Program-made: the position numbers and the translations under genes
Source of the DNA: Gemmatimonadota bacterium
GTDB taxonomy: Bacteria > Latescibacterota > UBA2968 > UBA8231
Direction of reading: 5' to 3'
DNA: 50,739 nucleotides
Assembly (NCBI GenBank): GCA_018672475.1
Contig: JABHFS010000062.1
Location: 1-50,739, forward strand
Notes under the pieces: generated by a model
Databases searched by the model: none
Told to the model about the DNA's origin: nothing
Seen by the model: only the letters and a program-made list of their open reading frames with translations
Part shown: positions 15,961 to 24,356 of the stretch, piece after piece
Layout of the letters: every line of letters begins with the position of its first letter
Position numbering within the stretch: position 1 is the first letter of the stretch

Positions 15961-16887
15961 ATGGAAAAGTCGAACGAAGACGCGCTGAGTGAAGCCCGGC
16001 GTTATCTGACCGATTTGATGGTATTTGAGGGTGCTAAGTTTGTAGTTCCCATTGAAGTTAAGGCCGAAAAAGCGTCATCGCCGCAAGCTGTAGAATCGAC
16101 CGTTGACCCGATGGCCCCTGCCGAAGAAGTCGTCGCTCTGGTGGGCGAAGAAGCCGATGCCGATGCAGCCCCCATCATTGGTCCGATGGCTCCCGCCGAA
16201 GAAATCGTCGCTCCGGCGGGCGAAGAAGCCGATGCAGATGCAACGGATCTGCCGATGCCTGCGACAGCAATCGTTGCAGCGGCAGATGGGCAGGCACCTG
16301 GGCAGGCAGAGGAGCCTATAGCGGATGACGGCAATGCCCTGGATATTTTTCGGCAGCAGATTTGCGATTGCAGTAAATGCAGCCTAGGCTCGACCCGGCA
16401 GAATTTTGTCTTTGGCGCGGGCAATCCGGCGGCGGGTATTATGTTTGTCGGAGAGGCGCCCGGTGCCGATGAGGATCGCCAGGGCGAGCCATTTGTCGGG
16501 GCGGCCGGTCAGTTGCTGAACAAGATTATCTCCGCAATGGATTTGCGCCGCGAAGACGTGTATATCTGTAATATCCTCAAATGCCGACCGCCGAATAACC
16601 GTGACCCGCAACCCGATGAAATTGAGCAGTGCGAGCCCTATCTAAAACGTCAGATCGAATTAATACAGCCCAAGGTTATTTGCACTCTAGGGCGTTTCGC
16701 AGCCCAGACCCTGTTGCGCAGTAGCGATTCGATGGGGCACATGCGCGGCCAGTCGCACCAGTATGAGGGCATTCCGTTGGTGGCCACCTATCACCCTGCG
16801 GCGCTATTGCGCAATGCCGAGTGGAAAAGGCCGACTTGGGAAGATATGAAGCGGGTGCGGCAAATCTATGATGGCGTCGAACTCTAA
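15961..16887 (+). CDS. Family 4 (Fe-S) uracil-DNA glycosylase with acidic repeat linker
   Basis: 308 residues from the ATG at 15961; a TTG at 15916 overlapping the coaBC stop (TTGA) is a credible alternative adding 15 residues. An N-terminal helix ([10 protein letters not shown]) is followed by a ~100-residue low-complexity Ala/Glu/Asp/Pro linker with a 25-residue tandem repeat. The catalytic domain has the paired cysteine ligands for a [4Fe-4S] cluster (CSKC, then CRPP and EQC), the water-activating GEAPGADED motif, FVGAAGQLL, and HPAALLR. It removes uracil from DNA as the first step of base-excision repair. The linker length is unusual for this family. It lies between coaBC and dnaB. Confidence 0.92.
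   Translation: MEKSNEDALSEARRYLTDLMVFEGAKFVVPIEVKAEKASSPQAVESTVDPMAPAEEVVALVGEEADADAAPIIGPMAPAEEIVAPAGEEADADATDLPMPATAIVAAADGQAPGQAEEPIADDGNALDIFRQQICDCSKCSLGSTRQNFVFGAGNPAAGIMFVGEAPGADEDRQGEPFVGAAGQLLNKIISAMDLRREDVYICNILKCRPPNNRDPQPDEIEQCEPYLKRQIELIQPKVICTLGRFAAQTLLRSSDSMGHMRGQSHQYEGIPLVATYHPAALLRNAEWKRPTWEDMKRVRQIYDGVEL
16108..16245 (+). repeat. 75-base tandem repeat in the UDG linker
   Basis: Two copies start at 16108 and 16183, exactly 75 bases apart. Each encodes [11 protein letters not shown] followed by GEEADADA. The copies differ at several positions, so the duplication is not fresh. It makes an acidic, proline- and alanine-rich flexible linker inside the glycosylase. Confidence 0.75.
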
Positions 16888-16902
16888 AGCCGAAACAATA
16901 CT

Positions 16903-18288
16903 ATGACCCAGGGACCAGCCGACAGCCAGCGCTTAGAGCGCATGCCACCGCAAGCCGTAGAAGTAGAGCAGGCGGTGTTGGGGGCGATGATGATCGAACA
17001 GCGGGCGATCGGCCGCGGTTTCGAGTATCTCGACGAGAGCTGTTTTTATCATGCTCCGCACAGCCAGATCTTCAATGCGATCGTCACGCTCTATGAGCGC
17101 GGCGAGGCCGTCGACCAACTGACTTTATCTGAGGAACTCAAACGCCGAAACCAACTCGACGGAGTCGGTGGGGTGGTTTACCTGGCTAAATTGGCTACAG
17201 AGGTCGCTACGGCGGCCAATATCGACTACCACGCCAAAATCGTGCTCGACAAGGCGTTGAGTCGCAAACTGATCGAGACGGCCAGCCAGGTGATTGAACA
17301 GGCCTACCAAGGCGGCGAGGATGTGCAAGAGCTGATCGATTACACCGAGCAGCAGATTTTCAGCCTGTCCGAAAACCAGATCAGCGACGGGTTCGAGTCC
17401 TTGGAAGCGGTGATGGGCGAGGCCCTGGAGCAAATTGAAAACGCCCATAACCGCGACAGTTCCGTTTCTGGTGTAGAAACGGGTTTTACCGATCTGAACG
17501 AATCGACCTCTGGTTGGCAAAAGGGCGATCTCATTATTCTCGCGGCTAGACCTTCCGTCGGAAAGACCGCGCTCGCATTGACCTTGGCGCGCAATGCCGC
17601 GGTTGATACGAATGTTGGGGTGGCGGTGTTCAGTCTGGAGATGTCGAAAGTACAGCTTGCCCAGCGTCTGCTCAGCGCGGAAACCCGCGTCGACCTGCAC
17701 AAATTGCGCACGGGTCGTCTGCGCGATGACGACTGGATGCATTTGACGCGCAATGTCGGCCGATTGGCCCAGGCGCCGATCTATATCGATGATACGCCGG
17801 GCATATCGGTTTTGGAAGCCCGGGCCAAATGCCGCCGTTTGCACCGCGAGCACGGCATCGGCCTGATTATCATCGACTATTTGCAACTGATGAGCTCGCA
17901 TGTGCGCACCCAGAGCCGGGAGCAGGAGATCTCGAATATTTCGCGCAGTCTCAAGGGGCTGGCCAAGGAGCTGGATGTGCCGGTTATCGCGCTGTCGCAG
18001 TTGTCGCGCGCGGTGGAGAGTCGTACGGACCGCCGGCCGCAATTGTCGGATTTGCGTGAAAGCGGATCGATTGAGCAAGATGCAGACGTCGTGATGTTCA
18101 TCTACCGCCCCGACATCTACGGCCTGAAATCCCCTGACGGCGCCAGCCTCGAGGGCATCGCCGAGATCATTATCGGTAAACAGCGCAATGGCCCCGTCGG
18201 TTCGGTGCATATGATGTGGAATGCCGAGAGCGCGACCTATGAGCAGATGGCGCCGGAGTGGCGACTGGAGCCGGACGACGAGTTCTAA
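16903..18288 (+). CDS. dnaB: Replicative DNA helicase DnaB
   Basis: 461 residues, normal length. The N-terminal domain (~15-115) is recognisable from PPQAVEVEQAVLGAMM. The RecA-like C-terminal domain has Walker A ARPSVGKTALAL, FSLEMSK, Walker B IIIDYLQLM, the SRSLKGLAKEL helix, and the QLSRAVE..R..LSDLRESG..EQDADVV block. It unwinds DNA at the fork as a hexamer. No intein interrupts it. The start lies 15 bases after the UDG stop. In many bacteria dnaB is near rplI or radA/alr; the UDG-dnaB-obg order here is of replication/repair flavour. Confidence 0.97.
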   Translation: MTQGPADSQRLERMPPQAVEVEQAVLGAMMIEQRAIGRGFEYLDESCFYHAPHSQIFNAIVTLYERGEAVDQLTLSEELKRRNQLDGVGGVVYLAKLATEVATAANIDYHAKIVLDKALSRKLIETASQVIEQAYQGGEDVQELIDYTEQQIFSLSENQISDGFESLEAVMGEALEQIENAHNRDSSVSGVETGFTDLNESTSGWQKGDLIILAARPSVGKTALALTLARNAAVDTNVGVAVFSLEMSKVQLAQRLLSAETRVDLHKLRTGRLRDDDWMHLTRNVGRLAQAPIYIDDTPGISVLEARAKCRRLHREHGIGLIIIDYLQLMSSHVRTQSREQEISNISRSLKGLAKELDVPVIALSQLSRAVESRTDRRPQLSDLRESGSIEQDADVVMFIYRPDIYGLKSPDGASLEGIAEIIIGKQRNGPVGSVHMMWNAESATYEQMAPEWRLEPDDEF

Positions 18289-18423
18289 CTTCAATTACCG
18301 TCTTCTTCCCCAAGCATATCTTCATAAGATCGACAATGCAGTCGTAGGCTCTTTCTAATGCTGTGCAGATAGCGTCTCGGCTCAAGAAACCCCTCATATG
18401 AAAAATTTAGGTATATTTAATCT

Positions 18424-19449
18424 ATGTTTATTGATGAAGTAGTCATCACCGTGGAGTCGGGTGCGGGCGGCAGTGGCTGCTGTTCGTTTCGCCGAGAGAA
18501 GTATGTACCCAAGGGGGGACCGGACGGCGGCGACGGCGGCGACGGCGGCAATGTCGTTTTTCGCGTCGATGGCCAACTCGGCACTTTGCGCGATTTTCGC
18601 TATCGCCATCATATCAAGGGCCAGCGCGGTGACCACGGCCAGGGCAAAAATCGCACCGGCAAACGCGGTGAGCACGCGATCATCCGTGTGCCGCCGGGGA
18701 CTATCCTGCGCGATGAAGAGGGTGAACTAATTCTCGATATGGTCGAGGACGCTCAAGAATTCATATTGCTTAAGGGCGGTCGCGGTGGGCGCGGCAACGC
18801 CCGTTTCGCCACGCCGAGGGTGCAGGCCCCGAGGCGCTTTGACTACGGTAATAAGGGCGAAGAAAAGATCGTCAAACTCGAACTAAAATTGCTGGCGGAT
18901 GTCGGTTTGGTCGGTTTTCCGAATGCGGGTAAGTCGACATTGCTCGCGCGGCTTTCTTCGGCGCATCCCAAAATCGCCGACTACCCTTTTACGACGCTCG
19001 AACCCAATCTGGGTATTGTGCAGTGGGCAGAATACGAGAATTTCGTGTTGGCTGATTTGCCGGGATTGATCGAAGGTGCACATGAGGGCAAGGGCTTGGG
19101 CGCGCGTTTTCTGCGCCATATCGAGCGCACGCGCATCCTGCTTTTTGCCATCGACTGCACCAGTGAAGACCCTCGCGCCGATTTAGAGGCGCTGCGGCAT
19201 GAATTGCAGGAATTTGATCCCGGCATGCGCCATAAGCCGGTTGGCATCGCACTGACCAAGGCTGATTTGCTCGGTCAGGATGAAGCCTTCGAGGACCCCT
19301 TCAGTGATCTTAAGGTGCCGCGGTTTCTGGTGTCGGCTGTAAGCGGCAAGGGCTTGCCGGAGATGCTACAGGGCATAGGACAGGCGGTAAAGAAATTTCG
19401 CGCCTCAGAGGCCGAAGCCGAAGCCGAGGCTGAAGGACTTAAGGCTTAG
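18424..19449 (+). CDS. obg: Obg/CgtA GTPase
   Basis: 341 residues. The glycine-rich Obg fold spans ~1-158, with GGDGGDGGDGGNV as expected for its PPII helices. The G domain has P-loop GFPNAGKST (164-172), switch I PFTTLEPNLGIV, DLPGLIEGAHEGKGLG, and TKADL. Instead of a C-terminal OCT domain it ends in a short alternating Glu-Ala tail (EAEAEAEAE). Obg is an essential ribosome-assembly and stress GTPase. It is preceded by a 135-base gap with no clear promoter or terminator. It overlaps the convergent methyltransferase gene by 11 bases. Confidence 0.96.
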   Translation: MFIDEVVITVESGAGGSGCCSFRREKYVPKGGPDGGDGGDGGNVVFRVDGQLGTLRDFRYRHHIKGQRGDHGQGKNRTGKRGEHAIIRVPPGTILRDEEGELILDMVEDAQEFILLKGGRGGRGNARFATPRVQAPRRFDYGNKGEEKIVKLELKLLADVGLVGFPNAGKSTLLARLSSAHPKIADYPFTTLEPNLGIVQWAEYENFVLADLPGLIEGAHEGKGLGARFLRHIERTRILLFAIDCTSEDPRADLEALRHELQEFDPGMRHKPVGIALTKADLLGQDEAFEDPFSDLKVPRFLVSAVSGKGLPEMLQGIGQAVKKFRASEAEAEAEAEGLKA

Positions 19450-20365
19450 CTAAGGCCAGGGCCTTCATCAGCGGCTCGCCGTCGGTAGTGAAATCGAGGT
19501 CGGGCTGCGGCAATTCGATATTTATATAACCGGGCAGGGCGCTTTGCGCTCTCCGGATGAATCCTTCCGCCTTCCATTTTTCAAAATTAGTCGATAGCAA
19601 AATTTGACCTTGCGGGGCCAGAATTTGGTCGATTCCTTGTAGAACTTCCTCAAGGTCCCGTTCGATCTTGAACGCGCCGTCGCGGCTGCGCGAAAAAGAG
19701 GGCGGGTCGCAGATCACCAAGTCAAAGGCGCGGTCCCGTTTATTGCAGCCGCGGAGAAAGTTACGCGCTTCAGCCTTCCAGAATTCGCAGTTGCCGGTAT
19801 TCAGGCCGTTGAGTTCGAAATTGGCTTCCGACCAGTTCAACGTCGGCCGCGAGGTATCTACGCTGACGACTTCTTGCGCTTGGCCTAGTGCCGCGTTGAG
19901 GCTAAATCCCCCGGTATAACTAAAGAGGTTGAGCACGCGTTTTGACTTGGCTTGTCTCCGCACCCACCGTCGGTTCTGGCGTTGGTCGAGGAAAAGGCCG
20001 GGGGACAGACCGTGGTCGTCGCGAAAGATATACTCCAGGTCGTCTTCGCGGGCGGTCCATCGTTTGATCTGGGTTGATCCCCAGCCGCTTAGCGCCTGGG
20101 GGGCTTGGCCGCGGTCGCGCATTAGGCGGGCTAGCCAGTATGATGAACCCGCTGCCGCGGAGAAATCTTCCATATGGGCGAGGTCGGCACTCGTGGGCAA
20201 GGCGGATCCATACCAATAAAACCAGCACAGTGCCCCGAAGCGGTCGCAACGCACCCGCGGGTCCTCGTCGTGTAGTAGGCGCAATGTGCTATGGGAATCT
20301 ATCGTGAAGTGCTGTTTGCGGCTTGCGAGCGCTGCTTGCCAAGCGGGGGGGAGTGCGTTGCTCAT
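19439..20365 (-). CDS. RlmI/RlmK-like class I SAM-dependent rRNA methyltransferase
   Basis: 308 residues if started at the ATG at 20365, which overlaps the stop of the upstream TrmH-like gene as ATGA; the frame is open to 20386. The Rossmann methyltransferase core has NLFSYTGGFSLNAALG (motif I), VVSVDTSRP (acidic end of strand 2), FDLVICDPPSFSRS (motif IV; DPPSF is typical for RlmI/RlmL-type base methylases), and ILLSTNFEKW. This matches the RlmI/RlmK 23S rRNA methyltransferase group. No N-terminal PUA domain is evident; the first ~100 residues differ from E. coli RlmI. Likely co-transcribed with the TrmH-like gene as an RNA-modification pair. Confidence 0.85.
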   Translation of the reverse strand: MSNALPPAWQAALASRKQHFTIDSHSTLRLLHDEDPRVRCDRFGALCWFYWYGSALPTSADLAHMEDFSAAAGSSYWLARLMRDRGQAPQALSGWGSTQIKRWTAREDDLEYIFRDDHGLSPGLFLDQRQNRRWVRRQAKSKRVLNLFSYTGGFSLNAALGQAQEVVSVDTSRPTLNWSEANFELNGLNTGNCEFWKAEARNFLRGCNKRDRAFDLVICDPPSFSRSRDGAFKIERDLEEVLQGIDQILAPQGQILLSTNFEKWKAEGFIRRAQSALPGYINIELPQPDLDFTTDGEPLMKALALAKP

Positions 20366-21174
20366 GCCGAGTCGCGCTCGGCCCAAATTCCTTGCGCCTG
20401 GTAGGCGACGATGGCGACCGAGGCGCCCAAATTCAGCGAGTTGGCGCGGCCGAGGATCGGGATATTGACCATGATGTCGACGGCTGCTTGCAATGTATCG
20501 GAAAGCCCAACGCGTTCATTGCCAAAGACAAGGCCTAGGGGCCGTGGATAGTCGACGTGGCGGAATTCGGCCTTGGCGCCGGCCGAGGTACCCATAAGGT
20601 ATAGGCGATGGGTGTGAGTCCAGGAGAGAAACTCGTCGGCGGTGCAGTTGACGATGGGGACGCTGAAGGTGGCACCCATGCTAGTGCGCAGCGCTTCGGG
20701 GTCATAAGGGTCGACGGCTTGGCCGACGAGAATAACGCCCTGGCCGCCGGCGGCGCCGACAGTGCGGACGACGGCCCCGACATTGCCCCGATCTTGCGGC
20801 TCTTCCAAGACGGCCACAAAGGTGTCGGTGGTGATGGGGATATCGCCGAGGCTGCGTTCGGGCAGACGGACGACGGCGCCCAAACCCTGCGGCAGTTCGC
20901 TGGCGGCGATGCGCTCAAAGACGCGGGCGTCGACGGAGACCTTGCGCAATGGGCTGGCGGCGATGCGTTCACGAGCCAAATCACTGCGCAGCAAATCCGG
21001 GGAATAGACCAAGGTGTCGATGGTCCAGCCATTGTCGATGGCCTCTAAGGTGTTGCGCACGCCCTCGGCCCAGAATACGCCCTCGCGCTTGCGGTACTTC
21101 TTATAGGCGAGCGAGCGAATCATTTTGACAAGGGGATTCTGGAAGCTGGTTATTTCTATTGGTTGTTTGTCCAT
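20362..21174 (-). CDS. TrmH/SpoU-family RNA 2'-O-methyltransferase
   Basis: 270 residues. An N-terminal substrate-binding domain (~1-100, SLAYKKYRKREGVFWAEG) precedes a SPOUT knotted domain with the three SpoU motifs: EEPQDRGNVGAVVRT (motif 1), GLVFGNERVGLS (motif 2) and IPILGRANSLNLGASVAIV (motif 3). It methylates ribose 2'-OH in rRNA or tRNA with SAM; the layout is closest to RlmB/TsnR-like members. It overlaps the downstream RlmI-like gene by 4 bases. The upstream region on this strand (21175-21298) has no clear promoter match that I would call. Confidence 0.92.
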   Translation of the reverse strand: MDKQPIEITSFQNPLVKMIRSLAYKKYRKREGVFWAEGVRNTLEAIDNGWTIDTLVYSPDLLRSDLARERIAASPLRKVSVDARVFERIAASELPQGLGAVVRLPERSLGDIPITTDTFVAVLEEPQDRGNVGAVVRTVGAAGGQGVILVGQAVDPYDPEALRTSMGATFSVPIVNCTADEFLSWTHTHRLYLMGTSAGAKAEFRHVDYPRPLGLVFGNERVGLSDTLQAAVDIMVNIPILGRANSLNLGASVAIVAYQAQGIWAERDSA

Positions 21175-21298
21175 GGTTGCGCGATAAACTACTGAATATT
21201 CGGCTATTTCGCCACGGACGAAGCTTTGCCGATATAGAAAGGTCCGCTTGATATAATTAAATGGGGGGTATTAGGTATACGTCTTACTGGAGCATGGT

Positions 21299-21531
21299 AT
21301 GGCCAATATGCAGAGCGAGGGCTTGGCGCAGATGAATGTCGCCAGCAGAGTCTCAAAGACCATCATCCACCTCGTTGTTGAGCAAGGACTGGAGACGGTA
21401 GAGGGGTATCGTTGCAGAAGCGACCAACAACCGGGAATTGGCCCGGATGGCGGGTGAGACGGGTGCTTAGTCGCTTTGAGAAACAGGGGTATATCCGCTG
21501 TGATGGGCGGCGAATCCTGGTGTTCAAGTAA
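21299..21531 (+). pseudogene. Decayed Crp/Fnr-family regulator C-terminus
   Basis: No single frame covers it, but joined frames read like the end of a Crp/Fnr regulator. Frame one from 21299 gives LAQMNVASRVSKTIIHLVVE then QGLETVEG. After a +1 shift near 21424 comes TNNRELARMAG, the first helices of the winged HTH. After another shift near 21460 comes VLSRFEKQGYIRCDGRRILV, ending at a TAA at 21529. That is the recognition helix and wing in correct order, with the recognition-helix start (usually SRETVSR) partly lost. The effector domain is absent. It was transcribed toward the epimerase gene and has its own downstream terminator. A dead gene rather than a frameshift artefact is likely because at least two shifts and a deletion are needed. 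Confidence 0.65.
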
Positions 21532-21568
21532 GCGTATGACGCATAAGTGCAAGGCGCGAGCATTTTTT

Positions 21569-21599
21569 CTCGGGGGCGATCGGTGCTCCCGATTTTTTT
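21569..21599 (+). terminator. Rho-independent terminator after the Crp/Fnr remnant
   Basis: TCGGGGG (21570-21576) pairs with CTCCCGA (21586-21592), one G-U pair, and is followed by seven T (21593-21599). It lies 38 bases past the stop of the regulator remnant and so probably ended its transcript. Confidence 0.7.
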
Positions 21600-21731
21600 G
21601 TGGGGTAGATCCAAAAGTAAGGTGGCCCTACCTGGGGGCCTAGCTTCTTGCGCGGGGTAGGATACGCCGCTAAGTTTTTTATATCGTATAGCGGTTGTTT
21701 TTATAGACTAGTGTTAGCAAGGGAAAATTAG

Positions 21732-22556
21732 ATGCGGGTGTTGGTGACAGGCAGCAGCGGCAGGATTGGCGGGGTGTTGCTCGAAGAGTTAAACAGGGCA
21801 CACGAGGTCGTCGGTTATGATCGCAAGTCGCCCGAAGATTTGCCCGAGGGCGTGCGTTTTGTGCAGGGTGATCTATTGGACCGGGAGGCGTTGGGGCTGG
21901 CGATGGAGGGGGCCGACGCTGTCGTGCATCTGGGGGGTATCCCCTATGATATCCCTCCCTTGCACGAGGTCTTTTCGATCAACGTGCAAGGCACCTATAA
22001 TGCACTGGAATTGGCTGTCGAACGAGGGGTCGGTAGCTTCTTGCACGCCTCCAGCATTATGGCCTACGGTTTTGGGCAAAACGTCGACCCACTCTATTTT
22101 CCAGTCGATGAGGAGCACCCGGTGCGTGCAGACCGACCTTATGGGCTGAGCAAAATCGTCGGCGAACAACTCTGCCGGACCTTTAACGAGCGTTGCGGTA
22201 TTCGAACCTTTGCTTTCCGTCTAACCAATGCGGTGTCTAAAGGGTGGAACGACGATAGGTTCCCGTTGGGTGAGTTGAAGATGGAAGTGGCCATTCACCA
22301 GTACTTTTACGTGCTCGATTTCGCTGCGATGATCGAAAAGGTATTGCTCGCGGATCAGTTGCAGCACGAGGTCTTTCTGCTCAGCGCGTTGGATTCAACT
22401 CATGTCGATTCGACCGAGGAAGTTATCGCGCGTTATTATCCCGATGTCGAGTTACGCTATGAAGGTTTGCAGGGCTTTGCGCCATTCGTCACGATGGAAA
22501 AGGCGCGTCGTTTGCTCGGGTTCGAGCCGCAATATTCGTGGCGAAATAACGGGTAG
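21732..22556 (+). CDS. NAD-dependent epimerase/dehydratase
   Basis: 274 residues, an extended SDR. It has the glycine-rich TGSSGRIG loop (6-13), an Asp at the end of strand 2 (GYDRK), GDLLD, HLGG, and the catalytic Tyr137-x3-Lys141 pair in RPYGLSK. The pattern and short length resemble uronate dehydrogenase and UDP-glucose-4-epimerase-like proteins of sugar catabolism. An AAGGG ribosome-binding site lies 8 bases before the ATG. It is the first intact gene after the decayed regulator and may once have been its target. The substrate is unknown; neighbouring epimerase, AGE-like and sialidase-like genes point to carbohydrates. Confidence 0.85.
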   Translation: MRVLVTGSSGRIGGVLLEELNRAHEVVGYDRKSPEDLPEGVRFVQGDLLDREALGLAMEGADAVVHLGGIPYDIPPLHEVFSINVQGTYNALELAVERGVGSFLHASSIMAYGFGQNVDPLYFPVDEEHPVRADRPYGLSKIVGEQLCRTFNERCGIRTFAFRLTNAVSKGWNDDRFPLGELKMEVAIHQYFYVLDFAAMIEKVLLADQLQHEVFLLSALDSTHVDSTEEVIARYYPDVELRYEGLQGFAPFVTMEKARRLLGFEPQYSWRNNG

Positions 22557-22631
22557 TATATTGTGCAGCCGAAGGAGTTATGGCGCGTGTTATGATCCTA
22601 CTCTTGCTCAAAATTAGTCTGATTTTAGAAG

Positions 22632-22946
22632 ATGGATGCGATGGGGCTAGTTGAAGTAGTGCTTATTGGTGCGGGTCTCTCGACCTTGGCGTGGTTGGTC
22701 TGCGGGGTTTTTGTCGCCGTTATGGCCCAACGACGCGGAGGGCGGACGGTGCCTTGGATCTTATTGGGTATTTTATTGGGACCCATCGGCCTGTATATGA
22801 TACTCAAGGTGATGGACCACCATTGTGCGGAATGTCGGGTCCCGGTTTTACGCGGGGTGCGGAATTGCCCGGCCTGCGGTGCGGAGATTACTCGCCTTGA
22901 AAACAATCCGGTGGGACCGATGTGGACTTATCGCCGCGATTGGTAG
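22632..22946 (+). CDS. Small membrane protein with C-terminal zinc ribbon
   Basis: 104 residues. Two hydrophobic segments (about 6-31 and 40-59) are joined by a basic turn AQRRGGRTV, giving a hairpin in the membrane. A rubredoxin-like zinc ribbon follows: Cys65-x2-Cys68 and Cys79-x2-Cys82 (CAEC and CPAC). Such 'two TM plus zinc ribbon' proteins are widespread and of unknown function. Codon use looks like the neighbours. The last 19 bases overlap the remnant of the decayed response regulator on the other strand, which suggests that remnant is no longer constrained. Confidence 0.7.
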   Translation: MDAMGLVEVVLIGAGLSTLAWLVCGVFVAVMAQRRGGRTVPWILLGILLGPIGLYMILKVMDHHCAECRVPVLRGVRNCPACGAEITRLENNPVGPMWTYRRDW

Positions 22947-23217
22947 TCGAGTACCCATCGCATTTTTTGCTGGATCTGCTGGCGGCTGAATGGTTTTGTA
23001 TCACGGTCTCGGTCTCGGTCTCGGTCTCGGCGGAATCCTCTTTGCCGTGCCCATAGCCTGCAAAAATGACTCCTTTCACCGCTGGTTTTTCGCAGCGGAT
23101 CATTTGTAACACTTCCTCTCCCGATATTTTCGGCATCGATAGGTCCAACAGCACGAGGTCGACGCTCGAGCCTAGGCGCATAGGGTTTTTATTGCGGCCG
23201 AGCGCATACGCGATTTC
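22928..23217 (-). pseudogene. Decayed response-regulator receiver domain
   Basis: On the minus strand from 23217 the frame reads EIAYALGRNKNPMRLGSSVD then LVLLDLSMPKISGEEVLQMI, a receiver-domain strand 3 with the phospho-acceptor Asp and following SMP loop. It continues through VKGVIFAGYGHG. After the hexamer repeat (ETETETET) the frame gives VIQNHS, whereas one extra A in the run at 22994-22997 would give VIQKPFSRQQIQQKMRW, the conserved Lys-Pro loop and last helix, ending at 22928. An in-frame stop at 23218-23220 truncates the N-terminal part. So a receiver domain, probably from a hybrid kinase or single-domain regulator, has lost its start and carries a 1-base deletion. Confidence 0.65.
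23005..23028 (-). repeat. Hexanucleotide microsatellite GGTCTC x4
   Basis: Four perfect tandem copies of GGTCTC on the plus strand (GAGACC on the minus strand) inside the decayed receiver gene, encoding alternating Glu-Thr. The insertion lengthens the loop before the conserved Lys-Pro and probably arose by slippage. Confidence 0.85.
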
Positions 23218-23341
23218 TTAGGTTGAGAACCAATAAGACGCCTGAAACCGCTAGGGTTTATAGATGGCTTGGTTGAAGGATAGTCGGCATTTTCCGATAT
23301 TGTGGCAGCATTGTCTTCGTCTTTTTGATGAAAGGACAAAA

Positions 23342-24355
23342 ATGAGTGTAACTATCGCAAGTGAAGCCGAATTATTAGATCAGATGACAACTCCAACTCC
23401 GCAAGTTGTGGAAGCCGTAGCTCGGCTTGATGGGGATGTGCTGCTGCTCGGCGTTGGTGGTAAGATGGGGCCAAGCTTAGCCGAACTATTGGTGCGTGCA
23501 GGGGCGAAGAAGGTCATCGGTGTCTCGCGTTTTTCGGATGAGGAGCAGCGGAGTTATTTGCAGGGAGTCGGGGTTGAGACTGTATCTTGCGACTTGCTCG
23601 CTCCAGAAAGCCTCAAAAGGTTGCCGGATGCCTCGCATGTTTTTTTTCTCGCTGGATTCAAATTTGGCGCCACGGGCAATGAAGATACGACTTGGGCGAT
23701 GAACGCCTTATTGCCGGGCCGGGTGGTAGAGCGTTATGCCAACTCGCAGATCGTCTATGTCAGTTCGGGGAATGTCTACGCCTATGCCGATCACCAAGGG
23801 CCCGGGGCGGCTGAAGACGGCGCCTTGCACCCGATAGGCGAGTATGCACAATCGCGGTTGGGGGGGGAACGCATCGCGCAATACGTGGCTCGGATGCAGG
23901 GGACGCCGCTATTGATCGCGCGATTGTTTTATGCGACTGAACTGCGCTACGGCATAATCCACGATATCGCCTGGAATATATGGACCGAGCAGCCGATTGA
24001 TTTGACTATGGGCTATGTCAACCAACTTTGGCAAGGCGAGGCCAACGCCTATTTGTGTCGGTTTATGCCTTTATGTGAGAGCCCTGCGGCGATTATAAAC
24101 CTGACCGGTCGCGAGATACTGGCTGTGCACGTTTTGGCTGAACGGCTGGCAAAAATAATGAATAAGACGCCCAATTTTACCGGCGCGGAGGCCGATGATG
24201 CTCTACTGGGAGATACGACCCGGCTCTGCACGGAATTTGGCGCACCTAAAATAGAAGCGGAACAGATGGTCGAATGGGTGGCGCAATGGGTGATGGCGGA
24301 TGGACGCAGTCTCGGCAAGCCGACTAAATACGAATCCCGTAGCGGTAAATTCTAA
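23342..24355 (+). CDS. NAD-dependent epimerase-like protein with Tyr-x3-Arg active site
   Basis: 337 residues from the ATG at 23342, which has AAAGGA 5 bases upstream; the longer frame from 23264 is less likely. It is an extended-SDR Rossmann fold with GVGGKMG (37-43) as dinucleotide loop, SRFSD after strand 2, FFLAG, and VYVSSGNVY with the catalytic Ser. The Tyr168 motif reads EYAQSR, so the usual catalytic lysine is Arg172. Family members reduce or epimerise sugar nucleotides and sugar acids; the Arg may still lower the Tyr pKa or may mark a non-catalytic branch. It is followed directly by the AGE-like gene, which starts at about its stop, and so forms a small sugar operon with the sialidase-like gene. 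Confidence 0.8.
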   Translation: MSVTIASEAELLDQMTTPTPQVVEAVARLDGDVLLLGVGGKMGPSLAELLVRAGAKKVIGVSRFSDEEQRSYLQGVGVETVSCDLLAPESLKRLPDASHVFFLAGFKFGATGNEDTTWAMNALLPGRVVERYANSQIVYVSSGNVYAYADHQGPGAAEDGALHPIGEYAQSRLGGERIAQYVARMQGTPLLIARLFYATELRYGIIHDIAWNIWTEQPIDLTMGYVNQLWQGEANAYLCRFMPLCESPAAIINLTGREILAVHVLAERLAKIMNKTPNFTGAEADDALLGDTTRLCTEFGAPKIEAEQMVEWVAQWVMADGRSLGKPTKYESRSGKF

Positions 24356-24356
24356 G

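Noticed and set aside
17125..18294. A 389-codon antisense frame opposite dnaB
   Set aside because: The DnaB product on the plus strand is complete and strongly conserved; the antisense frame has no motif.
21271..21552. 93- and 83-codon minus-strand frames between the TrmH-like gene and the epimerase gene
   Set aside because: The plus strand here encodes a recognisable Crp/Fnr remnant in joined frames, which explains the region better.
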